Shown: positions 20,236 through 32,522 of the stretch, one piece after another
Numbering within the stretch: the first letter of the stretch is position 1
Layout of the letters: each line of letters opens with the position of its first letter
Source: Phoma sp. XZ068
Taxonomy: Eukaryota; Ascomycota; Dothideomycetes; Pleosporales; Didymellaceae
Length of the DNA: 64,000 nt
Assembly (NCBI GenBank): GCA_004835665.1
Contig: RBKR01000023.1
Coordinates: 124,001 to 188,000, forward strand
Reading direction: 5' to 3'
The notes under the pieces: generated by a model
The model's database searches: none
What the model saw: only the letters and a program-made list of their open reading frames with translations
Told to the model about the DNA's origin: nothing
Translations under genes and position numbers: made by a program

Positions 20236-22677
20236 GAATTCAAGAATGGCTAAGTGTTCAACAATGATCAAGCTTCTCTACTTCTTCAGTTGGAACATTG
20301 ATAGAATCGTAGTCGCTTGTATGAAGTCAGCTTTTGTCTAAAATTTCTACATCCATGGCGATGGCGATGAGCTCGATATACTCGATGAATTTTGTAATGT
20401 CTCAGTAGTTTTGAATTCATTGTAGTTTCTAAACTTAACGACTAGTTACAAACGTGGCCCCGGTGCAAAATATTTACGTGACAAAGACATGGACTTGACG
20501 GCACCACTGGCTGCGCTGAGTGCTTCCGTTATAATCTTCCTATTGAGCTAGACGACTCTGCGTTGATCCTCAACATGGTTCATCAAGACTGTGAAACATG
20601 GAATGTTCGCATTTAGGAGGGGAGCTCCAGCATCAACACACCGCATCTTGAGCGCGCCGAGAATGTTTTGGATCTATAAGCTCCCGAATCGGATGATGTC
20701 AACCGGGAGCGGAGTGAGAGTGAAGTATCCTTGTATCAGCCTGAGATGGCAGACGGTCGGATCGTGAAGGCATGGCGCCTCCGTGCCTACCCGCAATTCC
20801 CAATATCCGGAGTCAGGCCCTATGGAGTTGTTCAATATGCCTTGTATCTGTGTGGGATGATATGCGCGTATTGGTGGTCGATTTGGTTGTAATAGTCAGC
20901 TGTAGAGGAAAGGAGGGGACGGCCGATGAGTATAAATGGAGAACATTGCAGGCGTCATCTTGATTGACGGACATGCTCCATTTCCTAGAGTTGTGCAAGA
21001 CCGTTCGTTGACGCTGTACCTACGGTTGTGCGCTACATCGGAGCCACCAGGGTATTTTCATTGTCAACCAGGAGCGTAACCACGCGCATTGAAGCATTTG
21101 TAAAGGTAGTTTCGTCAATCATATGCTTCTGAGCAGTGCTACGTGATATGTTGTTTGGATAGAGTCGTGGCGAAGGCGAACCAACACAAGTATCTGTAGA
21201 AGAGTGCAAGTGAAAATTCTAAGCAGAGACATTCGAGACGCACGACCTCGTTTTAAAGGATGGTTATGACAAGACGCATGCCTTATTTGCACACAAATGG
21301 CATCCGTGCAGGCTCGTAGACGGATGCAACCATGACTAAGTAAAAGATAAAGTCTGTGCCCAGATCAGACGGTCGACAGAACTCCGGTGACATTGAAGGA
21401 TTGCTTGATCAAAACCGGGGTGCATTCGCTAGCCACATGGCGGAGCTTTCTTTCTCCACATAGACTTTGCAGTAAGCCTCGGCACGCTCGGATCCAGATC
21501 TAGGTGAGTCGACTCGCACTCGGGTTACCCAAGGTTCCGGATTATTCTCTTGGCCATAGGTTGGGGTGTCAATTGTTGGAGTAGAGGTGGAGTCTCCGTG
21601 GAGTTTCGAGTAGCGTGGGGGTCGGGTTTTCGAGGAGATGCCGCTAAGAAATTGTATGCGAGTCAGGCCTGGCCCGACGATGAAGCTTGAAAAGCTTGCT
21701 GTAACATACGAGGCCGATTGAAGTATTACGCTTCTTGTAGTAGGAACACATACAATATTGAAGAAACTAAAGAGATCAAGTCGGCCTTTTGGCAAGGATT
21801 TTTGGGGCACTTTCGACCAAGCAGGCTCTTCGTCAGGCCCCTCGAGCTGTCAAGCGTCGTGTGATGTCGGGGACTGGAGTCCCCATGGTACCATGCCCCG
21901 TGTCTCACCATCCGATACATTGTGGGGCTCTCTAGCAGAGCCTCAAGTGCGAAGGATGCGGTAAGAGCGTGGGGAGTAGCTTTCAGCGTGGCAAATCAGC
22001 TTTCACAAAATGCCGAAGTCATTCCCCATTCAGCCTCTCAGAGCCTCATCCGACCTTCACCCGCGGTAGCAAGGCGGGTCGGAACCACTAGCGGCATTGT
22101 GTTGCATGCGGCTCAACAAGTCCTGGAAGATAAACTAGTGTTGAGCTCTCAATCCTGCTTGGTGAGCTGTCAGCGCATTGCATGGAGCAGCCTTCGAGAC
22201 CGCGGCAACTGCACACGCTACCGTAGGCCGCTCTCTACACCCGACCTCCGCCTTACCCCCACGTCTCATGCACTTAGCAACATTTGCAGCCTCGAGACGG
22301 ACGGCAGCACGAATTGCGGTGGAGCCAAGCAGTCTCATTCAGGGGATCGGCGGCGCCGTTGACGTTCGAATTCCCCGCATGTTGCACCTCACCAAATCAG
22401 GGAACAGAAGCGCTCTCTTATAGGCGCGTGCCATGCTTGGCTGCCCGACCTGCGAAAATTCTACTAAGCGTGAGATGAGTGATGTAACGGTGAACTGGAG
22501 GCGTGGGGTAAGTGTGGGAACAATATGGAGGTCCCGCAAAATCCAACCTTGGGGTCGGCAAATGGTCACGGAGACATGCACCCGGATCAGAGTATAAGAG
22601 CTGGATCATCCCTATCTGCTAGAGACACGATCGGAAGTTTCGAAGTCGGTCGCACTCCTTCAACTAAGGTTCTCACA
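20236..22677. other. Intergenic region with palindromes, MFS promoter
   Basis: No supported gene. GGGGACT-GG-AGTCCCC (21869-21884) abuts the 12 bp palindrome CATGGTACCATG (21884-21895). Frames at 21409-21810 (minus) and 21922-22362 (plus) lack motifs. The MFS frame is open upstream to an ATG at 22525, which could be an alternative start. Confidence 0.5.
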
Positions 22678-24301
22678 ATGGCCGATATTAAGAAAGATGT
22701 CGAGATGGACGCACAAGGCCACGAGGTCGCGCCCAAGTCGGCCCACGGTGGACTGGCCGCCAGCATGAGCCCCGAGAGGAGGGCTCAGGTTGAGAAGAAG
22801 CTGAAGCGCAAGCTCGATGCGCGATGCTCGCTGTTCGTGTTAATTTACATCATGAACTACCTCGACCGCAACAACATTGCTGCTGCACGTCTTGGCGGTC
22901 TGCAGGAGGACCTCAACATCAACAACACCCAGTATGCGACATGTTTGTCCATTCTGTACGTTGGTTACATCTGTAAGTCTCGATTCTATTCAATGATATC
23001 GCGATTCTAACGTCTCGCAGTGATGCAGGTTCCTTCCAACATGATCATCAACCGAATCCCCCGTCCCTCCATCTACATCGGCGTTGTCATGCTCCTCTGG
23101 GGAATGATCTCAACCCTCTCCGGTAACGTGACCAACTTCGAAGGTATGGTCGCCATCCGCTTCTTCATCGGGTTCGTCGAGGCTGCTTTCCTTCCCGGTG
23201 CCCTCCTCATCCTGTCCAAGTGGTACACCCGCCGCGAACTCACACTCCGCAACGCCATCCTTTTCTGCGGTAACCTTATCTCCAACGCCTTCTCTTCGCT
23301 CGTCGGTGCTGCTGTCCTGTCGAACATGGAGGGTACTCTCGGCCACCGCGCCTGGAGGTGGTTGTACTGGATCGAAGGTGCCGCCACAATGGTCATCGCC
23401 ATCGCCGCCCTATTCATTCTGCCCGATCTCCCTCACAACACACGAGGGTTCACCGAGGAAGAGCGCGCTGTTGCCGTGCTCCGCATGACCGAAGATGTTG
23501 GTGAGGCAGATGAGGATAGCGCCGAGGAATCGGTTTTCGCCGGTCTGATCATGGCCGTGAAGGACTCCAAGATCTACGTCCTGATGCTGACATTCACCGC
23601 CTACGTTGTTGGATTGTCTTTCAACGCCTTCTTCCCGACGTGAGTCATTCCCTTTCCTCCCATTGTGGTCTGTTTTTGAGTTTGGCTAACCAAGATTCAG
23701 TCTTACCCGTACCCTTGGCTTCGGATACATCACCACCCTCCTTATGTCCGCTCCCCCGTGGGCATTCGCTTGCGTTGTCTCGCTCATCAACGCGTGGCAT
23801 GCTGATCGCACACAAGAACGCTTTTGGCACATCGTTGGCCCCATCCTCGGTGGTCTTGTTGGTTTCATCATCTCCATGTCCACGCTCAACACAGCTGGGC
23901 GTTACGTTGCGCTATTCCTGCAAGCCTCCGCATACGCTGGATTCATCGTATTCTACTCCTGGATCTCGTCGTCCTTCCCCCGTCCTCCAGCCAAGCGTGC
24001 CGTTGCCATCGCCATGGTCAACGCGTTCTCCCAGCTCGGCAACATCGCGGGTTCGTACGTGTGGAACCTGCCGGACAACGGCTACAGGGGCAGCTACGGC
24101 ATTGTCACCGCCATGTTCGGTGTTACGATTGTGGGCTGCTACATCTTCAAGATTATCTTGACCAACCTGAACAAGAAGCTCGATGCGGGCGAGACGGCGT
24201 GGGAGACGCACGGCGACGTTGCAGAGCACACTGCACAGATGGAGGGCATGACTGTCGAGGAGGGACAGAGGTTGGTGAAGGGGTACAGGTACCTTGTTTA
24301 A
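22678..24301 (+). CDS. MFS anion:cation symporter (allantoate/nicotinate-type)
   Basis: Plasma-membrane carrier of the Dal5/Tna1-like anion:cation symporter family. Substrates of such proteins are small organic acids or vitamins. Three exons: 22678-22972, 23021-23639 and 23701-24301, giving 504 residues. IYIMNYLDRNNIAAARLGGL after helix one is the family signature loop. FIGFVEAAFLPGALLILSKWY marks helices four to five. EERAVAVLRM is the central-loop motif after helix six. Twelve helices are plausible. A second ATG at 22525 in frame would add 51 polar residues; the one at 22678 has the better context (CACAATGG). The exact substrate cannot be read from sequence. Confidence 0.9.
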
Positions 24302-25191
24302 GCTGTACGTGTGTGAGGCGCTTTCGAATGTTACTACGATATACCCACGAGTTGAATGCATCATCAAATATCATATCCACTGAACCTGAACTTGCGTGCT
24401 TGGTTTGAATATTCCCACTCAGCCTTAATCTAGCTAAGAGGGCATCTTGTTCGAAAAGGGCAGATGCTGGTTAGTAGTTAGGCGCAGGCTCAGACAGCAC
24501 CTAATCCTACCGTCGAAGGAATTCGATAGCTGTAGCAAAACTCCGCATGAACCTTCAGAGAGTAAATCCGCCTTTTGTCCTCGTTATAAAACCAGGATGA
24601 TTTGAACATTTCTCTAAGCTTCGAAAAAGCTCGTTGTGTTACAAGTCCTGGGATCCAGAAACACTAAAACACACGCCACATCAGAGCTCTTGTTACCAAG
24701 CGTTAACACAGTAATATTGCTATTTAGCTTATAGCGCAACATCCTCTCCAGATTTCACCATTACAAAGGTTTAAGAACCACTCTAGTAGTATTCCTGCGA
24801 GCTGCAGGGCAAGGCAAAATAAGGCGATATGCACAAGACATACGCAAAACTTGAAGCCTGTTCGTGTTATACGTAGCTTGCTTTACCTATCAAGCTATTC
24901 TCCTACTTGCGTTGTATCTCTACTAATTACCATAGTAAATCACTCTACCCGTATTTAAAGGTCTGCTATACATCTCGGCCAAACTCCCCGCACCTCGGCC
25001 CCCTCTACACCGAACCAAAACCGTAGCTCTAGGAGCTACCCCTCCTCAATCCCTACCTCTAACATTTTTCACACCAGCTGTCTTTCCAGTCTTTCAGGTT
25101 CCCATTTGCGCCCTTGCATCTTCGCTCGCACTACACCCATACCCTCTTCGCTGTCCCTAGGTATCCCCCGTCGTAATCATCCACACCCACC
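24302..25191. other. Intergenic region, AT-rich in part
   Basis: Nothing coding. The stretch 24600-24960 is AT-rich and TpA-rich and could be an old repeat. The last 200 bp are strongly pyrimidine-rich and carry CCCTAGGTA (25155-25163) just before the mutarotase start. Confidence 0.45.
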
Positions 25192-25673
25192 ATGACATCC
25201 CCAACAAGCACACCCCAAGGCCCCCGCCGCATAGCGCAATGGCTCTACCTCCGCCCCGAATGCATCGACGAATACAAAAAATGCCACGCCGCCGTCTGGC
25301 CCGAAGTACTGGAGCAAATAAAGGATAGCAATGTCAGGGATTGTATGGCCCCCTCCTACCTTTTTCTAACTTCCCCTTGCAACCCCCACATTATTTCTAC
25401 GTCTCCCACAAAACTTCCGCAAGGCATTTGTTAACAGTGCGATTAGACTCCATTTTCTTAACTCTCACACCCCGCCCAACGCTCTTCGCCTCGTTCAAAT
25501 ACACAGGCACATCGTTCGACGCGGATATGGCGCGCATGGCGGCGAATCCCAAGGTGCAGGAGTGGTGGCGCATGACGGATGGTATGCAGGAGAGTCCTGT
25601 TGCGGGAGCTGTGGGGAGTAAAGATGGGCCGGGGTGGTGGGGCGGTATGGAGGAAGTGTTTTATGTGGAGTGA
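25192..25673 (+). CDS. L-rhamnose mutarotase
   Basis: Small cytosolic enzyme that interconverts the alpha and beta anomers of L-rhamnose, feeding rhamnose catabolism. Two exons: 25192-25342 and 25447-25673. The 104 nt intron has donor GTATGG and acceptor TTAG and rejoins as NVRDYSIFL. The product is 125 residues, close to the usual size of the RhaM family. RIAQWLYLRPECIDEYKKCH with the following AAVWPEV matches the family N-terminus and includes its conserved His. NPKVQEWWRMTDGMQ is the second conserved block, and the protein ends in EEVFYVE. The MFS gene upstream is on the same strand, 890 bp away, but no other rhamnose gene is present. Confidence 0.9.
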
Positions 25674-26272
25674 TGGATAGAAAACTCAAGAGTGAATTAG
25701 GTGTGGTGTACAGCGTTGATGCATGTTTAGGTGATGATATAGTGAAGGCATTTGCGCAACGTGGAGAAGGATAAGGAATCTGACTTTAGTCTCCTAGGTT
25801 ATCTAGACGTCCTGAGCTAAGGCTTTGTATTAGTACTACTACGCTGCTAGTAAAAGCAACTCCCGTAGCGTACTGAGGACGAGGAGAAACCTATGTAATT
25901 GAGAATGCATGCTAACCAGATTTTTGTATTTTTCCAGTTGCATATCGAGCCGTATTCGCTGGTCTCCATTGGTTTAACGTTTTTTGTAGGACATGGATAT
26001 ACCTTGGGTATGACGTGGGTTGATCGAAAGGGGCGGGAGTAGATGTACATGTGAATGCAAATATGAATGATGTACATATAAATGGTATCTACCTATCCTA
26101 CCACGACTGCGCACCAGCATGACCTAGCATTGGTGGTGCGAGAGCGCTCCGCTGCGCTCTGATGGAACGAGTATCCTGACAAGCATGACAGCCTATCTAC
26201 TCTTCCTTCCTCTCCCTCCTCTCCCTCCTCTCCTCTGCTTTCCTTTGAATGACTCCATCTCCCAATCGAAGT
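25674..26272. other. Intergenic spacer between convergent genes
   Basis: No gene. It includes an AT-rich stretch (25780-26090) and a CT-rich run near 26200-26240 at the 3' side of the next gene. Confidence 0.45.
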
Positions 26273-27328
26273 TTAGTTGACGATGTAGTCGGTGCTGGTG
26301 TCGCCAACCCATGCATACCACGCCGCGATAATGACGTTTGCGAACGCCCAGATACCGGCGTACCCTGCGGCACCGTTGAACTCGGCGCCGTTGAGTGTCA
26401 TGCAGCGCTGGACGGTGTTTGCGACGAGGAAGAACGACAGGATCCACGTCTGCTGGATCAGGGTCCTGGTGCGGCGGCCAAAGTACCAGAAGTTGTGCTT
26501 GAGCGTGGCCTGTAGATCGGCGGTGGTTGCGTCAAAGTTGGCGACGGGCGTCGCCTGGCCGGGCTGGACCTGCGCGGCGATTGAGGGATTGAGCAGGAAC
26601 TCCTTGGCTGCGAAACCCGCGGTGAAGATCTTGGCTGCGATGCTGAGCGGGGTCTCGAGGTGCGCGGCTTCGAGCGAGGGGATGTCGAAGAAGGTGACGA
26701 GGAAGTAGTTCATCCAGCCGGTCTTCAGGCCGCCCCAGATGACCACAACGTAGACGCAGATGGCGAGCAGCGCGTTGGAGAACTGCACCTGCACGCTGTT
26801 GAGCAGGAAGCGGTTGCGCAGGGGTACGCCGGAGCGGTGGGCGGGGGCCTTGGGGCGCAGGAGGTAGGTGGGGATGGCGATAGAGAGGACCTCGATGTTC
26901 ATGTGCGCGGCGACTGTGAGGGTGGAGATTTGGTAGTAGGTCGAGAGCAGGTACGCGTAGGGCGCGTTGGTGAGAAGGGTCAGGGCGGAGACATCGTAGA
27001 CTGCGGGGTTAGCTGTCGTCACTTCTTTGTACGCTCAGTAGCACTCACAATCGTAACCAACAGCCCAGGTGGCGTAGATGGTCAGGATCTTTGTGATCAG
27101 GCGCGCGACTGGGCTGTACAGGCTGTATACCTCGTCGTCGGTGGGCACCTTGCTGACATAACCAAGCTCAGGTGGCAGAAAGTTGGCTACTGTCTGCCAG
27201 AGCAGCGTGTTGATGCCCAGATTGAGCACTACGAGGATTGGCACTCGCAGAGGGGAAGGTAGGCGCGACCGCCGTGGCCCACGCGTGGGGATGACTGTGG
27301 CCTCGTCGCGTTCGGTAATGTCTGCCAT
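26273..27328 (-). CDS. Conserved-type fungal membrane protein, unknown function
   Basis: Two exons: 27049-27328 and 27000-26273. The 48 nt intron has GTGAGT and GCAG, rejoining as VGYDFYDVSALT. The product is 335 residues. The N-terminal 30 residues are polar (MADITERDEATVIPTRGPRR). After that about seven hydrophobic helices run to the end, with PYAYLLSTYYQISTLTV and YFLVTFFDIP in the middle. A polar loop with AQVQPGQATP separates the last helices. The start at 27328 is preferred over upstream in-frame codons because MADITER begins a normal cytosolic tail. I do not recognise the family. ER or plasma-membrane residence is likely but not shown. Confidence 0.75.
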
Positions 27329-27807
27329 TGCGCGGTATTGCGCGTCTACGCGATGAGATTCGAAAATGAAAATGAGAGAATGCGCCGCGTAGGCTTGTAT
27401 TGGGGGGTGTAGTGGGAGGCTGGGGAGCTGTCGCGACAATGCGAAGTTTGTTTGGATGAACGTCATTATGGAGAAACATGGCCCGTGCGCAACCTCTTTG
27501 TTTTGGCGCCATCACTCGAGGACTATTGTGAGAAGAGAGACCTTTGTTGATTCAATGCATCTAGTTCATCACCATGCTGCCGTCATACCCGTCCTCCCTA
27601 TTCTAATGGCAAGAAGAGGCTAGTATTACAACCCGTATGAACCTCACAACTCCCCAAGCCGCAATGCTAAAGCCAAACGCAATGAGCCAACAGATGCAAG
27701 ACCGTGCCAAGTGCTGAAATGCCTTGATCGTCATAAAAACCAAAACGCGATAGTGTTACAGTGAATAGGCCGTTGCGAAATCAAAGGATGACTTTTGTGT
27801 GGCAGCC
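27329..27807. other. Spacer between two minus-strand genes
   Basis: Promoter of the 26273 membrane-protein gene and 3' region of CLU1. No coding frame supported. Confidence 0.5.
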
Positions 27808-30800
27808 TTAGTTCTTACCGCCCCTCCTCCTGGGGTTGGTCTGCCCGCGCTTCTTGGTGGGAGTCTTGGGAGACTCGCCCTCGATGTACTTGAGGAGCTC
27901 GTCGATGCTGCGCTGGTCGACACCGCCGGTGCCACGGCGGGTCTGGGCGCCGCCAACAGTGTTGGCATGCTCGCTGACGGTTGGTGTAGCAGCAGCCGGG
28001 CGGAGAGGGTTCCTGCCGGTGAGCTGGACGCGGCGGATGCGGCCGGCCGCGATGTCATTGAGCTGCTTCTGCTGGCTGACGGCGCTTTGGGTGAGCTGCT
28101 CCAACCAGCTCTCGGCCTCCTTGGTGTTGCGGTCCTCGGCGCCGAGAACCTCCTTGAAGATGTTGTACGACTCGCGCATGCGGTTGACTGCGCCGCGCAT
28201 GTCCTTGTCAAGGGCAAGCGACTGAGCGGTCTGGAAGAGCAGAGTCGCGGTGTTGATGGAGTTCTTGCCGGAGACATCCTCGCAGATGGCAAGAGAAGCC
28301 TCGAACCAGATGCGCGACTCATGGTACTGCTTCATTGACTGCAGCATGACGGCGGCGTTGTTGAGAGTGGTGATGGAGTCGGGGTGGTCAGCTCCGTAGA
28401 TGATCTTCCACAGCTCGAGTGCGTGGCGGACGTACACGAGAGCACCCTTGGTGTTACCCGAGGCGTGCTCGAACAGACCCAGGTTCAGGTAAGCCAGAAC
28501 TGTGTCCGCGTGGTCGACACCGAGAGTGCGCTCGGAGACGATGACAGCCTTGTGGGCAAGCTCGAGAGCAGATGCCTTGTCCTCGAGGTTGAAGAGAAGG
28601 TTGGACAAGGTGTGGTAGGCGCGAGCGACCTCAGGGTGCAGCACACCGTAGATCTGCTCGTGCAGCTGCAGAGACTCGAGAAGCAGCTCCTGGCCAAGTT
28701 CCTTCTGGTCCTGAGCGACGGACATGCGACCGGCCTCGAGTGCCTCCTCGGCCAACAAGCTCTTGGGCGAAGCCTCCTTGATGACGGGGACGATGTTCAG
28801 AACATCATCAGCGTGGAAGGTCTGCGCTGTGCGGGTAGGAACCGGGCTCTCGGTGCGAGGCGGCGAAGCCTGCTTGCTCTTGTTCTTCTTCTTGCTCGAA
28901 GTGGAGTTGCCGTTGGCCTGAGGAGCAGATGTGGGCTTAGCAGCGGGGGCGCTAGAGAGAGCCTCCTTTGTGAAGGCGTACGGCTTGCTCTCCAACTGCA
29001 GACCAAGCTTGAGCGAGACCTCGCGGAAGAGCTGCAGCTCCTTGCCGGTCTCAACCCAGTTTCCACCGAGGGCGTTGAGGTTGTAGCGGTAGCGGAGAGC
29101 AACCTGTGCGACAATCTCCTTCTTCAGGGTCTCGGGTGTGAGCTCCTCGAAGCTGAAGTCAGCCTCAGGGTAGATGGCCTTGAGGCTGCTGTCGGACTCA
29201 GCAACAGGCTTGGGGTTTGCCTCGGCGCCCAGCAAGCAGTTGAGAAGGTGTGCAACGCAAGCAGCGGCGAAGGGAGCGGGAACATGGCGAAGCTTGGAGT
29301 TGGCAAAGTGCTTGAAACCACGTGCAATCATCTCCTGGATGACGAGACGCTTCAAGGCCTGGAGACGAGGGTCAGGCTTGTCGGCAAGCTCGGCGATCTT
29401 TCCGAGGTAGCGGACGTTGACACCGCGCTTGTGCAGGAGGGCGCTGAGAGACTGGCCATCCATGGGGAAGCCAACCTCGCCATCCTTGAGCTCCTGGACC
29501 AGGCGGGGAAGGACCTCGGAGAGGAGGTGCTCGCAAGCAGCGCGAACCTCAGCCTCGTCCTTGGCCCACTCGGCCTTGTCCTCCTCAGACTGCGGGTTTT
29601 GGCCAGAGAAGACGTCGGGGTTGAGAGCGAAGTTGAAGCCTGAGATGTCGACGCGGTCCTGCTCTTCGGCCTTCTCAGCCTCAGCCTCGCCGTCAGCCTT
29701 CTTCTCGGTCTTTGCAACCTTCTTGTCGGCCTTCTTCTCAGTCTTCTTCTCCTCTTCCTCGTCATCAGAAGACTCCTCCTCAGACGACTCCTCTTCCGAA
29801 GATTCCTCCTCGGAAGATGACTCCTCCTCGGCCTTGACAGCCTTGGCTGGTGTCTCCTCCTTCTTTGCGCCCTTCTTCTTTTCAAGCTCGTTCTTGACGT
29901 ACTCGCGAAGCTTCAGACGGCCGTACGACTCGACAAGCTCGGGACGGAGAGTGGCCATGCGGTGGGGGTAGTCCTTCTCGGAGGACTTGGTCTCGCCCTC
30001 CTTTGCGGGCTCGCTCCAGTGGGCCTCGATCCAGGCCACATCGAGGGGAGTGAGGCGGTAGAGATCGAGAGCGTAGCGCCTTCCATCGGTACCAATGAGA
30101 CCCTTGGTCTCAACACTGCCCTCGAGCTCGTGCCTGACGTTGTCCTTGTCCCAGACAGGGTGCTTCTTGACGCGCAGAGCCTTGGACAGCTGCTCGAACA
30201 GAGGGACGAACGACTTGTCGTCGGCGACGATCTCCTTGCCCTCGACCGCACCGTAATCGATCTGGTGCTCACCAGGGTCGCGCTGCTTGAAGATGCCGGG
30301 AACGATGCTCTGACCAACGATACGCTTTCCGAGGTAGTCGACGACAACGGTGCCGGAAGTGAAGAGGTTGGGGATGTCGAAGTTGTTGACGGCGCGGACA
30401 CCAAAGACGTCCTTGCCGACAGCCACACGGGCAGCCTCGTCGCCGCCCTCGGTGCCGAATGTACCGACACCGTCGGCGCCGAAGGAGTAGAAGATGTTGT
30501 TGTAGACAAAGATCTGGGCGTCCTTGGCTTCTGTGGGGTTGAGAGGGGCAATCTCGCCGCGGGCTACGAGCATGGCACCGCGTGTGGCGGCATCGTTGTA
30601 GTCGGCGAAGAGCTTCGATGTGAGACGCTCGCGGAAGACTCGGTCGTGGACCGCCTCCTTGGGCATCTCCCGTGTCGACTGGAACTCCTCATTCCAGTCG
30701 CGGAGGGTCTCGGTATTCTCGACGCCCGAGATCAGGTAGCTCTCTTGTGTGCGGGCGAGGTCGGGCTGGTGTGGAGTGAGGGCGGAGGAGGGGGCCGGGA

Positions 30801-31841
30801 CCAGCCAGGGGTTCGCGGGGATGGCGTTGGAGAGCTGGAAGATGGTGAGCAGCTCCTTCTTGGCGTTGTGGTCGAGCAGCTGCTGGAACGCGTCCTTGAA
30901 GCTGGGCGAGATGGCGTCGAGCAGGTTCAGCAGCGAGTGCGCGTGGCGGGCCTTGGGGCCGTCGCGCGGCGCGGGGTCGAAGCTGGCGTTGGACGACTTG
31001 TTGACGTAGAAGCCCGAGACGTGCGAGGTGATGTGGTGCTGCTCGTTCTCGTTGGTGTTGGCGACGAGGTACATCAGGTGGCCCCTGGAGCGCAGGTGGT
31101 ACGGCGGCGGGTTCCACGGCGACACGGCGATGCTCTTGATCGTCTTGGGCGCGGGCTCCTGCACGGGCGGCAGCAGGCTCTTGACGGCGCCGCCCGCCTT
31201 GAAGTCGTAGTCGGCCAGCGGCGACGGCTCGACGCCGTCCTCCTTGGCCTTCCCCGGCGCCTCGAGGCCCACTGTGTCGTGCAGCGAGAGGCCCGCCAGG
31301 ATGCCGTGCAGCGCATCGGTGCGGTCGCCGGCAGCGCCGATCAGCTCGCGCACGCGGATCACGTGTAACCGGGCCTCCTTCTCCGTGTATGCGTCCTCGA
31401 CCAGCGTCAGCACCGAGTCGGGCTTGAGGCCCTCGACCTCGGACAGCTCGACGTAGTCGTTGATGCGCGTGCCCTCGTGCTCCAGGTGGAAGCACGAGTA
31501 CTGGAACGTGTGCGGCATCTCGATGATGGACTGGCGCAGGTCCTGCACCTGCTCGGCCGTCGAGATGGTCATGTGCGTCTCATACGGCTCGTGGGGCAGC
31601 TTCACGGTGATTTGGAAGATGCCATTGGCACCCTCCTCCTCGCCCTGCGCGACCTCGCCATTGTCGTTCTTGTCCGCGACCGGCGCTTGGGCAGCCTCTG
31701 GTGCAGCATGGTCGTCAGTCATGAGTTCTTCAGCCATGAGTGCTTCAGCCACGACCACCGACATCAATGGTTGTGGTTGGGCTTTCTATGTGGTCATGTC
31801 CATTGTGGGGGGAGCTCACCAGGCTTGGTAGCGTCAGACAT
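27808..31841 (-). CDS. CLU1: Clustered mitochondria protein (Clu1/Tif31, eIF3-associated)
   Basis: Cytosolic RNA-binding protein needed for normal mitochondrial distribution, also known as an eIF3-associated factor. Exon 1 (31820-31841) codes for MSDATKP. The intron ends at one of two tandem acceptors, 31742 or 31727, and exon 2 runs to 27808, giving about 1318 residues. Blocks in order: Clu N-terminal ubiquitin-like region (residues 60-150), central CLU domain (ARGEIAPLNPTEAKDAQIFV, near 400), a Ser/Glu acidic tract (EESSSEEESSEEESS, near 660), the eIF3 p135 region, and TPRs near 1030-1190 (VARAYHTLSNLLFNLEDKAS). The tail is basic (RRGQTNPRRRGGKN). Length is normal. It is divergent from a mitochondrial ATPase gene. 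Confidence 0.93.
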
Positions 31842-32522
31842 ATTCAAACTCGGCAGGAACGACTACAACGGCGATGACTCCGGGAAAGAACGGCTGCAGA
31901 CGGAAGGAACGGAGACAGGGGATGAAGATAATATACAAGAGAAGCGCATCAATGTACAATGACGCCCTCTGGAGATGGATGAAGTCGTGTTCAAGACGCC
32001 GGCGGTCGCTGCGTAGGCGAAAAAAGTTCGACTGCGCATGCCGGCTATTCCCGCTAAGACATGCCATGCATCCCCGACACCCTCCCGCCGAGCTTCAGCC
32101 CTCCAGAGACCAGCGACCAGGGTCCTGCCGAGTAACCGCGCCCATCAGCAGCCCGGCGGATCTCCCATGCAGCTGGGTCTGGGGCAGCCTGACGACGTCT
32201 TTTTGCTTCTTCGCCGGTGCACAGTGTTGCAACTCCACGACCACGACAGCAGCCCTGTGGCTTCGCGGTGCCCTGCCTCTGCCCGTCGCCCTTAGCACCG
32301 GCAGCGTTCTTGGCCCGCACGGCCTGTTTTCTGGTCAAGATGGCACGCGTCGCCATGTCCACATTGCTCCATCGAAGCATTGCCCATTCCATCGCCGTGC
32401 ACCTCTCTTTCGGCGCACGCCAGTCTCTCATTTCACATCATTCCCTTTCCTAGTCAATTGAGTGTCTAGACCGTCGTCCTGCCACGTGTGCCCTACGCGA
32501 CACCCCGGGCCGGCGCGCCATA
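31842..32522. promoter_or_regulatory. Divergent promoter CLU1 / mitochondrial P-loop gene
   Basis: A 681 bp head-to-head region between start codons. Short frames inside it show no motif. Both flanking products have mitochondrial roles or targeting, so shared control is plausible. Confidence 0.45.

Noticed and set aside
21409..21810. 133-codon minus-strand frame
   Set aside because: No motif, no membrane or signal segment and no leader features.
22525..22677. Upstream ATG extension of the MFS gene
   Set aside because: It is in frame but adds only polar sequence. The ATG at 22678 has the better context, so it was kept as an alternative only.
28384..31368. Long plus-strand open frames (419 and 468 codons) opposite CLU1
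   Set aside because: They are antisense shadows of the GC3-rich CLU1 exon. They show no domain, and the CLU1 frame has clear family motifs.
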